Assembly: GCA_034667465.1 (NCBI GenBank)
Contig: JAXDJV010000013.1
Coordinates: 62,001 to 126,000, forward strand
Length of the DNA stretch: 64,000 nt
Direction: 5' to 3'
Origin: JAOBAU01 sp034667465
GTDB taxonomy: Bacteria; Acidobacteriota; Thermoanaerobaculia; Gp7-AA8
Made by a program: the position numbers and the translations under genes. A model generated the notes under the pieces. It saw only the letters and a list, made by a program, of their open reading frames with translations, did not search any database and was not told where the DNA came from. This document shows, piece after piece, positions 33,978 through 42,932 of this stretch. Position 1 is the first letter of the stretch. Each line of letters opens with the position of its first letter.

Positions 33978-35933
33978 ATGCGCACGATCGCTCTGCTCCT
34001 CATCGCTCTCACCGCGTTCGCCTGCACGACCACACCGATGCCGCCGGCCGCTCGAAGCTACGACGAATCGTTCCGCCGTCTGCACGACGCTTACGTCGTC
34101 GAATTCCTGCGGCGCAATCCCGCCGTCAACACTTATCTCGGCGGCGCGGGACTCGATCCCTCGCTCCGCGACGTCGACGGCCGCCTGCGCGATCACTCCC
34201 AGGCCGCGCTCGATCTCGAGGATCGCTGGCTCGCCGAAACCGAGAAGACGATGCTGTCGATCGACGGCGCGACGCTCTCGGCACAGAACCGCATCGACCG
34301 CGACGTCGCCCTCGCGCAGATCCACTATCAGCTTCATCTCCATCAGGTGCGACGCCACCAGCAGCGGGCCGTCGACACCTACACCGACGAGCCGTTTCGC
34401 GCCGTCGACTTTCAGCTGCAGGGAATGACGCAGACCGGCCCGTCGACGTACGGCACTGCCGACGAATGGACGCTCGTCGCGCAGCGCCTCGAGGCCATTC
34501 CGCAGTTTCTCAGCACGGCGCAGGAACAGATGCGCGCCGGCATCGCCGCGAACAACTCCGCTGATTTCCGGATGCTCTTTCGGAACGGCATCACCACTTC
34601 CGAGAGCGACGCGAAGTATTTCGAGACGACGCTGCCGAAGCTGGCCGCCGAGCGACTGAGCGGACCGCAGCACGATGCGCTCGTCGCGCGAATCGCGCGC
34701 GGCTCGGGATTCGCGGCCGCTGCATATCGGCGTTTCCGCGACTTCGTCGCGACGACGTACTTCGACGATCCGACGAAAGAGCACGGCGTGAAGAAAGAGT
34801 TTGCCGGCGATCGGTTCGCGTTCAGCGAAGCGGAGTACAACTGGGCGCTGGCGAACAACCTGCGGGTGAAGAAAACCGCGGCGCAGCTTTATGACGAAGC
34901 GTGGCCGATCGTCGAAGCCACGCAGCGGGAGATGGTCGACCTCGCGCGACAGATCGGCGCGAAGCACGGCTGGACGCTGCCGGAAAACGGCAATGAAGCG
35001 GTCCGCTTCGTTTTCGACGAGCTCGGGAAGGACTACCCGAAGACAGATGCGGAGATGATCGACTGGTATCGCGACGCGGCGTTCCGGCTCGTCGACTATT
35101 CGCGCAGGACCGGCATCTTCGATGTGCCGGCCGACTACAAACTCGAAGTCGTCGAGACACCGCCGCCGCTGCAGTCGTCGATCGATGGCGCGGCGTACTA
35201 TCCGGCGCCTCCGTTCAAGACTACCGGCGTAGGACGGTTCTACGTTTCGCCGACCGGCAACGACGTCGCCGCGCTGAAAGAGAACAACCGTTCCGCACTC
35301 GCCGACCTCTCGGCGCACGAAGGTTTCCCCGGTCACGATTGGTACTACAAAGTGATGACCGCGAAGCGCGGCGCCGTGTCGCCGATCCGCTGGCTGACGC
35401 CGGGCGCTGTCGAAGACTCCTCGTCGATGTGGGAAGACTCGATGTCGGGCGAAGGATGGGGACTCTATGCCGAAGCTCTGATGGCCGAGCCGCAGCCCGG
35501 CGCACCGACCGGCTTCTACACCCCGGAGGAACGTCTCTATCAGCTGCAGGGGAAGCTCTATCGCGACCTCCGCGTCCGCGTCGACATCGGAATCCACACC
35601 GGGCGGATGTCGTACGACGATGCGGTCGATCTCTTCTCGCAGGTCGTCAACTTCACGACCGGCTCGTGCCGCGATGAAAACGCGCTGAAGAACGACACGA
35701 AAGCGGCCAGCTGCAAAAGCGCGGAGGGAGCAATCTTCCGCTATTCGAAGTGGCCGACGCAGGCGATCACCTATCGGCTCGGCAAGGATGAAATCTACGC
35801 ACTGCGGAAAGATGCGGAGCAGGAGCTCGGCAGCGCGTTCGATCTGAAACGATTCCACCTGCTGTTCATCGAGCAGGGCTCGATTCCTTCCGGCTACTTC
35901 CGCGAGGAGCTGTTGAAAGCGTTGCGGAAATAG
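33978..35933 (+). CDS. DUF885-family lipoprotein, putative metallopeptidase-like
   Basis: A 651-residue exported protein with a lipobox (LTAFAC, cysteine at about residue 16). The DUF885 domain fills most of the sequence; the family motif HEGFPGHDWYY (about residue 448) resembles an HExxxGH metal site, and the later VEDSSSMWEDSMSGEGWGLY with a conserved glutamate is also typical. A peptidase activity is inferred from these motifs, not proven for most members. It is 20 bases after mgtC-like and its stop directly adjoins the GTG of the GNAT gene. Confidence 0.82.
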   Translation: MRTIALLLIALTAFACTTTPMPPAARSYDESFRRLHDAYVVEFLRRNPAVNTYLGGAGLDPSLRDVDGRLRDHSQAALDLEDRWLAETEKTMLSIDGATLSAQNRIDRDVALAQIHYQLHLHQVRRHQQRAVDTYTDEPFRAVDFQLQGMTQTGPSTYGTADEWTLVAQRLEAIPQFLSTAQEQMRAGIAANNSADFRMLFRNGITTSESDAKYFETTLPKLAAERLSGPQHDALVARIARGSGFAAAAYRRFRDFVATTYFDDPTKEHGVKKEFAGDRFAFSEAEYNWALANNLRVKKTAAQLYDEAWPIVEATQREMVDLARQIGAKHGWTLPENGNEAVRFVFDELGKDYPKTDAEMIDWYRDAAFRLVDYSRRTGIFDVPADYKLEVVETPPPLQSSIDGAAYYPAPPFKTTGVGRFYVSPTGNDVAALKENNRSALADLSAHEGFPGHDWYYKVMTAKRGAVSPIRWLTPGAVEDSSSMWEDSMSGEGWGLYAEALMAEPQPGAPTGFYTPEERLYQLQGKLYRDLRVRVDIGIHTGRMSYDDAVDLFSQVVNFTTGSCRDENALKNDTKAASCKSAEGAIFRYSKWPTQAITYRLGKDEIYALRKDAEQELGSAFDLKRFHLLFIEQGSIPSGYFREELLKALRK

Positions 35934-36962
35934 GTGGACGACACGCCCGACTACCGCTCGATGTCGCGCGCGGATCTCGAAGACGTCGCGCGACATATCG
36001 ATCGGGAAGCGTTTCCGGAGCGATGGGCGATCGTCCGTGACGAGCTGCGCCGTCGCGCAGCGGAACCGTCCAGACCGGAGCCACCCCGCGAGCGCCGTGT
36101 GCGGCCGTGGCGACGAATCATCGCTGCCTCGCAGTTTCTCGGTGCGTTGACCGCAGCGAGTCTCCTTGCTTCGACGCGCGGCGCAGCGCTGGCGATCCTC
36201 CTCGCGCTGATCGTGCTGGACCTCTGGGCGGCTGTCGAGCTTTGGCGGCGAACGAGGCACGGACTTTGGCTTTCTCTCTTCGTGCAGGCGCCGCAGGTCG
36301 TCAACGTCGCGATCGGACCATTCGCATTCGCGGTTCGCAATGGACTCTTCGCGATCGCCGGCGTCACCTTCGCACACGGCGCGATCAAGGTCACCGCGAC
36401 CGGAGGCTTCGCAACCTGGTTATCAATCGGCCTGATGCACCTCGACGAATCGTTCGTGATCGTGAACGTTCTCGCGGCCGGCGCATGCGCGTTTCTGCTG
36501 CAACTGCTCCGCACGCACATCCGTCCAATGCGTGCCGAAGAGCTGCCGGAAGTCGCCGCACTCGCGACGCGTGTCTTCGACGAATCAATCGCGCCGACCT
36601 ATTCAGCCGAAGGGATCGCGTCATATCGCGACTACGCAACCGCCGCGAACTTCGCCTCGCGCGCCGGCGATCATCGCCTCCTCGTCGCAGAGCGTGATGG
36701 CGAGATCATCGGGATGCTCGAGCTGCGCGGCGCCGCCCACGTCTCGATGCTCTTCGTCTCTCCGAGCGAGCAGCGGCGTGGAATCGGACGGCTGCTGCTC
36801 GCCGCGGCGGATGCGATGAGCGACGCGGAAGTCATGACGCTGAACGCCACACCCAATGCCGTCCCGGCATACGTAAGGCTCGGCTTCGAAGCAACCGGCG
36901 AGGAGCAGGAACGGAATGGCATCCGATTCGTGCCGATGTCTCGCCGAAAATGTGGAAAATAA
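35934..36962 (+). CDS. Membrane-anchored GNAT acetyltransferase
   Basis: A 342-residue two-part protein. The N-terminal half (about residues 48-195) holds three to four hydrophobic helices, starting at IIAASQFLGALTAASLLAS. The C-terminal half (about 198-342) is a GNAT fold, with IRPMRAEELPEVAALA, the strand MLFVSPSEQRRGIGRLLL carrying the acetyl-CoA-binding RRGIGR, and NAVPAYVRLGFEATG. Starts with GTG at 35934, immediately after the DUF885 stop. Membrane tethering of a GNAT domain is unusual. Substrate unknown. Confidence 0.75.
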   Translation: MDDTPDYRSMSRADLEDVARHIDREAFPERWAIVRDELRRRAAEPSRPEPPRERRVRPWRRIIAASQFLGALTAASLLASTRGAALAILLALIVLDLWAAVELWRRTRHGLWLSLFVQAPQVVNVAIGPFAFAVRNGLFAIAGVTFAHGAIKVTATGGFATWLSIGLMHLDESFVIVNVLAAGACAFLLQLLRTHIRPMRAEELPEVAALATRVFDESIAPTYSAEGIASYRDYATAANFASRAGDHRLLVAERDGEIIGMLELRGAAHVSMLFVSPSEQRRGIGRLLLAAADAMSDAEVMTLNATPNAVPAYVRLGFEATGEEQERNGIRFVPMSRRKCGK

Positions 36963-36972
36963 GCGTCTTAGG

Positions 36973-37365
36973 ATGGCGAAGATCAGTGACGCCGACATTG
37001 ACGTCCTGCGGCGGCGGCGCGGCTTCTGGGTTGCGGAAGCCGAGCGATACGTCACGGAGTGTCAGGAGCTCCGGACGTCCGTTCGGGCGTCCGAGCTTGC
37101 TCAGCGGCTGAACCTGTCGCCGACGCAGCTCGCGCGCGAGTTCCGCGACGCGGTCGGCGCGAACGTCGGCGACTACCTGAAAGAGCGTCAGCTCGACCTC
37201 GCCAAAACGCTGCTCGTCACGACCGAGATCAGCGCCGCGCGCATCGGCATCGAAGCGGGCTTCGGCACCGCGCGCAGTTTCTTCCGCGCCTTTCGCCGCG
37301 TCTACGGCATGACGCCGAACGATTATCGCGACTGGGTCATCTCGAACGGCGCGACGAACGACTGA
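36973..37365 (+). CDS. AraC-type helix-turn-helix protein, stand-alone DNA-binding domain
   Basis: A 130-residue protein made of the two helix-turn-helix units of the AraC/XylS family: LAQRLNLSPTQLAREFRDAV (about residues 44-63) and AARIGIEAGFGTARSFFRAF (about 90-109), ending in RRVYGMTPNDYRDW. No ligand-binding domain is present. I use ATG 36973 (MAKISDAD), just after the GNAT gene; an earlier ATG would overlap that gene. Its 3' end overlaps the convergent hydrolase gene by 43 bases. Confidence 0.85.
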   Translation: MAKISDADIDVLRRRRGFWVAEAERYVTECQELRTSVRASELAQRLNLSPTQLAREFRDAVGANVGDYLKERQLDLAKTLLVTTEISAARIGIEAGFGTARSFFRAFRRVYGMTPNDYRDWVISNGATND

Positions 37366-38831
37366 ACCGCCTCGGCGCACTGCGCCGGATGCGAGAAGTG
37401 GCACGCATGCGCGCCGTCGACTTCGCGCGCGTCGAGACACGTTCGGTCGACGATCGGATCGCGACGCCCGCTGAGAAAGAGTCCCGACGACGGACGCGAT
37501 TCGCAATGCGCGTCGCGTTGATAGCGCAGGAAGGTTTTGAGCCAGCGCGCCACGCCGGCGCGCCAGTACGCGCTCGCGACCTGCGGCCAGAGCGCTGCCG
37601 GCTCGCGCAGCGCATCGAGCGACAGCAGCAGCGCCAGGTTCGCGACCGAATGTCCGCCGCGTCGCCACACCGCGCCGATGTACACCGCATCACGGACGAG
37701 ATCGGGACGCAGCTTCGTCAGATGCGCGACCGCATTGCAACCGACCGAATGTCCGATCCAGTGCGCGTCGCGAATCTGCAGCGCGTCGGCCCACGACGCG
37801 AGGATTCGCGCGTGTTCTTCCGGCGTCGCCGCCGGCGCGTCGGCACTCTCTCCGAAACCCGGCAGATCGGGGGCGATCGGCTGCAGCCCGCGCGCGAACA
37901 GCTCGCGTGCAAACCGTTCGAAGTAGGCGCCGGACAACCCTAATCCATGGATCAGGACCACGTTCGGCCGGCGGCCCGACTGCCGGTGCGCGATGCCGTT
38001 CGTCCAGCCGGCGATTCCCCACGTGAATGCGCGGCCGGTCGCCTCATGCGGCGGGAGCTGATCGCATTCATCGATGAACTGCGTCGCGGCAGCGTCGAAC
38101 GCTTCCGGCTCCTCGAACATCGGTACATGCGCGGCATTGCGCAGCACGACGAATCGCGAGCCGCGAATGGCGCGATGCATCTCCTCGCCGTAATGCAGCG
38201 GCACGACCGGATCGTGCTCGCCCCAGACGATCAGCGCCGGCACTTCGATCGCCGCGAGCCATTCGCGAACGTCGGTCAGCAGAATGCGCGCGCCGGCGAC
38301 CGCCACCGCGGTCGGACCGGCGCGCAGAAAATCGGGCAGTGCGAAGCGGGTGATTTTCACCGCGCCGCGAATCGGCTGCGGCATCGCGCGCAGATGCGGC
38401 GCGGGATCGAGCGCGAACGGAATCCCGGCCGCGGAGACGAGCGTCAGCGAGCGCAGCAGCTCCGGGCGTTCCGCCGCGAGACGGATCGCGATCAGCCCGC
38501 CCATCGAATGCGCGACGAGATGCACGCGCTCGTCGAACGTCTCCAGCCATCGCGCCACCAGCGCCGACGTCTCGCTGAACGGCGGGATCGGCCGCGGCGG
38601 CGCGAAGAAATGGACGTTTCGTCCGAAGCCAACGAGGTCGAGCGCCGCGACCGTGTGCCGAGCCGCAAGCGCGGCGAAGTTCTTCCGCCACCAGCGCGAT
38701 GAGCCGCCCAGTCCGTGGATCAGCGCGACCGGCGAGCCGCTGCCGGTGCGCGTCTCCCAGAACGAGTACGGCAGCAGGTGAACTTCGTGATGCTTCAGCG
38801 GCTTAAGCGTCCTTCCTCCACCATCAGACAA
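37323..38831 (-). CDS. Double-domain alpha/beta hydrolase fusion
   Basis: A 502-residue protein with two consecutive alpha/beta-hydrolase domains. Domain 1 (about residues 20-265) has the oxyanion motif IHGLGGSSRWW, the nucleophile elbow AHSMGG and a late histidine in NAAHVPMFEEPE. Domain 2 (about 285-500) has IHGLGLSGAYFERF and the elbow GHSVGC; the acid and histidine positions (RRDPIVD, DGAHACHF) are present. Each domain alone has the size of a full esterase, so this is a gene fusion or fused duplication. Translation probably starts at TTG 38831, inside the end of the CoA-binding gene. Substrate not predictable. Confidence 0.8.
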   Translation of the reverse strand: MSDGGGRTLKPLKHHEVHLLPYSFWETRTGSGSPVALIHGLGGSSRWWRKNFAALAARHTVAALDLVGFGRNVHFFAPPRPIPPFSETSALVARWLETFDERVHLVAHSMGGLIAIRLAAERPELLRSLTLVSAAGIPFALDPAPHLRAMPQPIRGAVKITRFALPDFLRAGPTAVAVAGARILLTDVREWLAAIEVPALIVWGEHDPVVPLHYGEEMHRAIRGSRFVVLRNAAHVPMFEEPEAFDAAATQFIDECDQLPPHEATGRAFTWGIAGWTNGIAHRQSGRRPNVVLIHGLGLSGAYFERFARELFARGLQPIAPDLPGFGESADAPAATPEEHARILASWADALQIRDAHWIGHSVGCNAVAHLTKLRPDLVRDAVYIGAVWRRGGHSVANLALLLSLDALREPAALWPQVASAYWRAGVARWLKTFLRYQRDAHCESRPSSGLFLSGRRDPIVDRTCLDAREVDGAHACHFSHPAQCAEAVQSFVAPFEMTQSR

Positions 38832-39238
38832 CGGTCCTGCACCACCCTGATCCCCGCCTCGGCGAGGCGCCGCGCAGCTTCATCGTTGCGAATGCCGAGC
38901 TGAAACCAGACGCTCTTCGGCTTCGCGGCGATGATGTCGTCGACGTGCGGCGGAATGTCGCTCGGGCGCCGGAAAACGTTCACCATGTCGATCGGACGGC
39001 CGATCTCTGACAGCTTTCGGAAAACTTTCGCGCCGAGGATCTCGGTGACCTCCGGGTAGTAAACGGGAACGGGGATGATTTCGTATCCAGCAGCAGCCAT
39101 ATGAGCGGGTACATAATGCGCGGCCTGATCCCCATGAGATTCCGGCTTGATTCCGAGCACGGCAATGGTCTTCGATTCGCGGACTACTTCAAGGATCCCG
39201 GCGCTGTCGCTGATGAGATTGGACTTCCAGTCGGACAT
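38795..39238 (-). CDS. CoA-binding domain protein (YccU-like)
   Basis: A 147-residue protein consisting of a single CoA-binding Rossmann domain. Features are KTIAVLGIKPESHGDQAAHY (about residues 21-40), GYEIIPVPVYYPEV and KSVWFQLGIRNDEAARRLAE. Strong ribosome-binding site GGGGGAG upstream of ATG 39238 fixes the start. Precedes and overlaps the double hydrolase by 37 bases, hence a two-gene operon. Such proteins bind CoA or acyl-CoA; role unknown. Confidence 0.88.
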   Translation of the reverse strand: MSDWKSNLISDSAGILEVVRESKTIAVLGIKPESHGDQAAHYVPAHMAAAGYEIIPVPVYYPEVTEILGAKVFRKLSEIGRPIDMVNVFRRPSDIPPHVDDIIAAKPKSVWFQLGIRNDEAARRLAEAGIRVVQDRCLMVEEGRLSR

Positions 39239-39360
39239 CGATTGCTCCCCCATTTCAGTGTGCATTGTGCATGCTGCACTCCGCGTTCCTCTCGGAATTT
39301 CGTCGCCGAAGAACTCCTTAGCTCGAAGCAAATAACAACAAGACGAAAGGTCCGTCCGCA

Positions 39361-40998
39361 ATGAAACGATTGGTACTGCTCGCTGTACTCGTGGCTCTGC
39401 CCGGCTCGTTGTTCGCCGACGGCTCGACGCATCGCTACCTCGTTGCAACGCGTCACGTTGCGCACGGCACGCTGGCGAAAGATCCCGCCGACACGCCACT
39501 CGGCGAAAACGTGCGGACCTTCTCCAACCTCGACGGCTATGCGGCCGATCTCACGGATGCGGAAGTTGCCGAACTGCGCAGCTCGTCAGCGATCCGTCTC
39601 ATCGAACCGGTGATGGAACGTCACGCATTCGATATCGCCGCCACAGCGCTCCCATCGCAGACGCTGCCGTACGGAATCAGCCTCGTCCGCGCACCGGAAA
39701 CGTGGCCGGTCGTGACCGGCCAGGGGATCAACGTCGTCGTCATCGATACCGGCGTCGACTATCGCCATCCCGAGCTGAAGAACATCTACACCGGCGGGCT
39801 GAACACGTTCACGAACAGCAACGATCCGATGGACGACAACGGTCACGGCACGCACTGCGCCGGCATCGTCGCGGCCTCAAACAACACCGAAGGCGTCGTC
39901 GGCGTCGCGCCCGGCATCAACCTCTGGAGCGCGAAGGCGCTCGACAAGACGGGAGCCGGTTCGACCGAGAACGTCGTCACCGCACTCGACTGGGTGATCT
40001 CGCAGAAAACGGCGCGCGGCGGCGACTGGATCGTGAGCCTCTCGCTCGGGTCCGACAAAGCAAGCACCTTCGAGAGCGAAGCCTTTCAACGAACGATCGA
40101 CAACGGCATCCTCGCCGTTGCCGCGTCCGGCAATGAGTCGAGCACAGGGAAACCGGCTCCGGTCGCCTATCCGGCCGCGTATCCCGGAATGATCGCCGTC
40201 GGCGCGATCGACTCGGCGAGCCGCATCGCCTCGTTCTCCAATCAGGGAACGGAGCTTTCCGTCGTCGCCCCGGGCGTCTCGGTGTTGTCGACGCTGCCGT
40301 CCGGTTCGAACTCCGCCAGCCTCGTCACCGCGCCGAAAGGCGTCATCGAAAGCGCTGCGCTGACCGGCACGAAGAACGGCACGTTCACCGGACAATACGT
40401 CTACTGCGGACTCGGCCGCCCGCAGGACTTTCCGGCTTCCGTGGCCGGCAAAATCGCACTCGTCAAACGCGGCGAGAACTTCTTCGCCGACAAAGCGAAA
40501 AATGCCGTGAGTGCAGGCGCGGCGGCGGTCGTGATCTTCAACTACGACTCGTCCGCGCTCACCTTCACCCTCGTCAACTCGAGCAGCCCGCCGGGCGACC
40601 TCACCTTCGCGTGGCCGATCACGGTCGCCATCCCACAGAGTGAAGGCGAAGCACTCGCCGCCGCCGCGAGCGGCGGAACGCTCACCCTCACCACCATCTC
40701 GGACGACTACGGTTTGAAGAGCGGCACGTCGATGGCGACGCCGCACGTCGCCGGAGTGGCGGCGCTGGTCTGGTCCGCCGCGGCCGACGCGAAGTCGACA
40801 GCCGTGAAGAATGCGATCGAGCAGACAGCCGTCGATCTCGGCTCGACGGGACGCGACAACGTCTACGGCTTCGGTCTCGTCGACGCTCTCTCAGCCGCGA
40901 AGCAGCTCGCTCCGCAGAAGTTCGGAAGCGGAGCAACGCCCGGACCGCCGTCGACTCCGACGACGACCGGACGGACCGTGTTGAAGCGCGGCCACTGA
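39361..40998 (+). CDS. Secreted subtilisin-like protease (S8) with PA-domain insert
   Basis: A 545-residue exported serine protease. Signal peptide about residues 1-19, then a propeptide (RYLVATRHVAHG..., I9-like), then the S8 domain with catalytic Asp129 (DTGVD), His162 (NGHGTHCAG) and Ser457 (SGTSMATPH). Between the His and Ser motifs is a PA-like insert of about 130 residues (KIALVKRGENFFADKAKNAV). The C-terminal linker is rich in Pro/Thr and ends GRTVLKRGH. Closest in the window is the gene at 44257. A weak AAAGG lies ahead of the ATG. First gene of the protease island. Confidence 0.92.
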   Translation: MKRLVLLAVLVALPGSLFADGSTHRYLVATRHVAHGTLAKDPADTPLGENVRTFSNLDGYAADLTDAEVAELRSSSAIRLIEPVMERHAFDIAATALPSQTLPYGISLVRAPETWPVVTGQGINVVVIDTGVDYRHPELKNIYTGGLNTFTNSNDPMDDNGHGTHCAGIVAASNNTEGVVGVAPGINLWSAKALDKTGAGSTENVVTALDWVISQKTARGGDWIVSLSLGSDKASTFESEAFQRTIDNGILAVAASGNESSTGKPAPVAYPAAYPGMIAVGAIDSASRIASFSNQGTELSVVAPGVSVLSTLPSGSNSASLVTAPKGVIESAALTGTKNGTFTGQYVYCGLGRPQDFPASVAGKIALVKRGENFFADKAKNAVSAGAAAVVIFNYDSSALTFTLVNSSSPPGDLTFAWPITVAIPQSEGEALAAAASGGTLTLTTISDDYGLKSGTSMATPHVAGVAALVWSAAADAKSTAVKNAIEQTAVDLGSTGRDNVYGFGLVDALSAAKQLAPQKFGSGATPGPPSTPTTTGRTVLKRGH

Positions 40999-41038
40999 CG
41001 ACGCATATTGATTGACGGTTCCACCAGGAGACTTATCG

Positions 41039-41407
41039 ATGACCCCACGCCGTAACGCAGTTGCGCTGTCTTTCGCTGCCTTGTTCGCCGTCGCGTCGTT
41101 CGCCGGCGCCGCCGAGACGAAGGGAGCTTCCGACTCACGCACCGCCGCGCAGGAAGTCGCCAATGCCGCGAAAGCGGCGGCCAGCGCACCGATCACGCTC
41201 AGCGCGATCTTTGCGGAAGTCGCCGACAACCTCGAAGTCATGACCGGTCCGCACGGCTTCGTGATCATGAAAGTGACGATGCCGGACGTCGTGGTCGTTC
41301 GCATAGAAGCGGACGGCACGCGCAGCACCGCCTGCGTCAACAGCGAGAAGGCCGCTCGCGCGTTTCTGGCGGGCGAAGGCAAGCCGGCCAAAGCGGAGAA
41401 GGAGTAA
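41039..41407 (+). CDS. Small secreted protein of unknown function
   Basis: A 122-residue protein with a signal peptide (VALSFAALFAVASFAGA, cleavage near residue 25), an alanine-rich helical stretch, a short beta-rich core (GFVIMKVTMPDVVVVRIEAD), and a lysine-rich tail. Ribosome site AGGAG lies 7 bases before ATG 41039. It stands between two protease genes, three bases before the zinc-protease start, so it may be an inhibitor, chaperone or propeptide-like partner. No homologue is recognised; that role is speculation. Confidence 0.65.
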   Translation: MTPRRNAVALSFAALFAVASFAGAAETKGASDSRTAAQEVANAAKAAASAPITLSAIFAEVADNLEVMTGPHGFVIMKVTMPDVVVVRIEADGTRSTACVNSEKAARAFLAGEGKPAKAEKE

Positions 41408-41410
41408 GCC

Positions 41411-42871
41411 ATGACGCGCAGATTCGTCATCGCGCTCATCGCGCTCACCCTCTCCACCAGCGCCTTCGCGAAAGTGAAGATCACCATTCAGAACATCAAC
41501 GATCCGGGAGTCGGATTCAACGACGCCACTCCCGCCACGCCGATCGGCGGAAATCCCGGCACGACGATCGGCCAGCAGCGGCTGAACGTTTTCCAGCACG
41601 CCGCCGACATCTGGTCGCAGGTGCTCGACTCGAACGTCGACATCCTCGTGCAGGCTTCGATGGTCAATCTGCCGTGCGATGCCACCGGCGCCACCCTCGG
41701 ACAGGCGCGCGCATTCACCGTCGCTGCAAATTTTCCGAACGCGCCGAAGAGCGACGTGAACTATCCGGTTGCGCTCGCGAACAAGTTTGCCGGCACCGAT
41801 CTGACTCCCGGGCAGCCGCACATCCTCGCGCAGTTCAGCACGACGGTCGACAGCAAGGACTGTCTCAACGACGGCACCACCGACACGAACTGGTATTACG
41901 GTTTTGACGCGAAGCACGGCAAGGATGAAGACCTCGTGGCGGTCGTGCTGCACGAGATCGGACACGGCCTCGGTTTCGCGAGCGGTGTCAATCCCGACAC
42001 CGGGCGCTACGCCTCCGGTAACCGCCCGAGCGCGTTCGATTTGAACGTACTCGACAACGCCACCGGCCGCCGCTGGACCCAGATGGAGGTGAACCAGCGC
42101 CTCGCGTCGATGATCAATACCGGCCATCTCGTATGGGACGGTCAATCTACGAGGACAGCGGCGGCGAAATTGCTGCAGTCCGCAGCCGTCCTCACGATCG
42201 GTACGCGCAACTATGACCTCGGCTTTGCTTCGTACGGCCCGGCTGCGGACAAATCGATCATCAACGGACAACTCATCGTCGCCACCGATCCAGCCGATAC
42301 AGCGGGACTTTCGGCATTTGACGGCTGCTCGGCGTTCACGAACCCTGCAGTAGTGACCGGCAATATCGCCGTGGTCGACCGCGGCAATTGCAATTTCATC
42401 GTAAAGACCAGGAACGCCGAGAAGGCGGGCGCTAAAGCACTGCTCGTCCTCGACAACAAACGTGATACCTGTCTAGCGCCCGGTATGGCAAATGGCGGAG
42501 ATGAGTCGCCTGTCTCAATTCCCACAATAAGCGTAAACGCAATCGATGCTGATGCCATCAAAGCGCAATTGGCCGGCGGCATCAACGGCACGATTCAGGT
42601 CGATCACACCTTCCGTTCCGGCTCGGACGCCGCCGGGAATGTGCGCTTGTATGCGCCATGTGTCGTCGCTGCCGGATCCTCGATATCCCATTGGGACGTC
42701 GTGGCCTCACCGAATTTGTTAATGGAGCCTAACATCAACAGCGATCTCACTCACGATCTCGACATCACGATTAATGAGTTGATCGACATCGGATGGTCGA
42801 CGTCGTCGCAGAGTCCCGCGGAACCGTTGTCTCCTACGGGTCGGCAGTTTCTAAAGCGTGGCGGACGATAA
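41411..42871 (+). CDS. Secreted zinc metalloprotease with PA domain
   Basis: A 486-residue exported protein. Signal peptide about residues 1-20. Zinc-binding HEIGHGLGFASG starts at His181. It is HExxH followed by GLGF, but the third metzincin histidine is not at the expected +10 position, so it is not a standard metzincin. A PA-like domain lies about residues 285-400 (IAVVDRGNCNFIVKTRNAEK). The C-terminus ends TGRQFLKRGGR, similar to the neighbouring subtilisin's GRTVLKRGH. Base composition falls in GC from about 42100 onward. Confidence 0.82.
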   Translation: MTRRFVIALIALTLSTSAFAKVKITIQNINDPGVGFNDATPATPIGGNPGTTIGQQRLNVFQHAADIWSQVLDSNVDILVQASMVNLPCDATGATLGQARAFTVAANFPNAPKSDVNYPVALANKFAGTDLTPGQPHILAQFSTTVDSKDCLNDGTTDTNWYYGFDAKHGKDEDLVAVVLHEIGHGLGFASGVNPDTGRYASGNRPSAFDLNVLDNATGRRWTQMEVNQRLASMINTGHLVWDGQSTRTAAAKLLQSAAVLTIGTRNYDLGFASYGPAADKSIINGQLIVATDPADTAGLSAFDGCSAFTNPAVVTGNIAVVDRGNCNFIVKTRNAEKAGAKALLVLDNKRDTCLAPGMANGGDESPVSIPTISVNAIDADAIKAQLAGGINGTIQVDHTFRSGSDAAGNVRLYAPCVVAAGSSISHWDVVASPNLLMEPNINSDLTHDLDITINELIDIGWSTSSQSPAEPLSPTGRQFLKRGGR

Positions 42872-42932
42872 CCTACAACGGAACGTGATCGGCCCTATAC
42901 TCTCTCATCCAATGATTTTGTTTCCGGAGGCG

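Noticed and set aside
33906..36377. An 823-codon open frame on the minus strand opposite the DUF885 and GNAT genes
   Set aside because: It is the antisense shadow of two well-supported plus-strand genes; the product is arginine-rich with no motif and no ribosome site.
39250..39290. A possible sixth heptamer element (GTGTGCA, TTGTGCA, TGCTGCA)
   Set aside because: Only three degenerate units and no inverted partner arm; too weak to count.
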